Source of the DNA: Balanoglossus misakiensis
Lineage: Eukaryota > Hemichordata
Length of the DNA: 64,000 bases
Assembly (NCBI GenBank): GCA_040954595.2
Contig: CM082589.2
Coordinates: 6,758,001-6,822,000, forward strand
Direction: 5' to 3'
Below, piece by piece: positions 63,899 through 64,000 of this stretch. The notes under the pieces are model-generated. The model saw only the letters and a list, made by a program, of their open reading frames with translations, did not search any database and was not told the DNA's origin. Position numbers and translations under genes: made by a program. Each line of letters begins with the position of its first letter. The first letter of the stretch is position 1.

Positions 63899-64000
63899 GA
63901 CATTTTGGTGAAATTTAGGGAAAAAAGAGGTCATTTTGGTGAAATTTAGTGAAAAAAGAAGACATTTTAGTGAAATTTGGAGAAAAAAGGGGTCATTTTG
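63899..64000. repeat. 31-bp tandem repeat running off the window
   Basis: Units begin at 63899, 63930, 63961 and 63992, each starting G(A/T)CATTTTGGTGAAATTT followed by an AAAAAAG-rich tail. The fourth unit is cut by the window edge, so the array continues to the right. Confidence 0.92.

Noticed and set aside
1-64000. tRNA, rRNA, CRISPR arrays or retroviral genes
   Set aside because: I looked for tRNA arm motifs, regularly spaced direct repeats with unique spacers, and reverse transcriptase or integrase motifs in the open frames, and saw none. A covariance-model search would be needed to exclude small RNAs.

Overview
This is a window of animal (metazoan) nuclear DNA. It is AT-rich and full of stop codons in all six frames. 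It is peppered with microsatellites (GT, GA, CT, TAA, a GTACA pentamer) and carries several short non-autonomous transposons. There are no bacterial-type genes, no operons, no CRISPR array, and no tRNA or rRNA gene that I could recognise. The sequence style (frequent TGTACATGTA-like words, long introns, TTAA-flanked and CGCGAA-type miniature elements) fits a marine invertebrate such as a mollusc, brachiopod, hemichordate or amphioxus. Nothing I can see decides between these.

Almost all of the 64 kb is non-coding. The best reading is the 5' half of one plus-strand gene with several alternative first exons and very long first introns. The anchor is a well-formed internal exon at 63133-63191: a strong pyrimidine tract plus CAG on one side, AAG then GTAAGT on the other. 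It must be read in phase 0, because the other two phases stop at once. Upstream lie two good first-exon candidates, each with an ATG, an open frame, a TATA-like box 70-110 bp before the ATG and a donor that ends the frame in phase 0: 28188-28316 (43 codons) and 55313-55498 (62 codons). Weaker candidates at 28846-28968, 29580-29651 and 29719-29781 also end in phase 0. Each could splice in frame to 63133. I do not recognise the protein. The shared exon encodes a short basic patch (VKRAR) followed by a Ser/Asp-rich stretch, as is often seen next to nuclear localisation signals in transcription or RNA-binding factors.

Layout: 1-9.6 kb non-coding, with a possible untranslated exon near 4.0-4.2 kb and a CAT/CAC repeat at 4.74-4.92 kb. 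A CGCGAA-type miniature element lies at 9.64-9.84 kb. A palindromic TTAA-flanked miniature element lies at 16.1-16.5 kb. A moderately GC-richer stretch at 22.7-25.1 kb has no supported gene. A GA tract at 27.0-27.3 kb precedes the candidate promoter and first-exon cluster at 28.1-29.8 kb. A GTACA pentamer array lies at 34.0-34.1 kb and GT/GA arrays at 34.7-35.1 kb. A GC-richer block with two TATA boxes lies at 39-40.1 kb. CT minisatellites lie at 45.2-45.7 kb and a 57-61 bp tandem repeat at 47.5-47.7 kb. A 1.27 kb foldback element with nearly identical inverted arms and a 7-bp target duplication lies at 51.6-52.9 kb. The second strong first exon is at 55.3 kb and a second copy of the TTAA miniature element at 56.3-56.6 kb. 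The shared exon is at 63.1 kb, and a 31-bp tandem repeat runs off the right edge.
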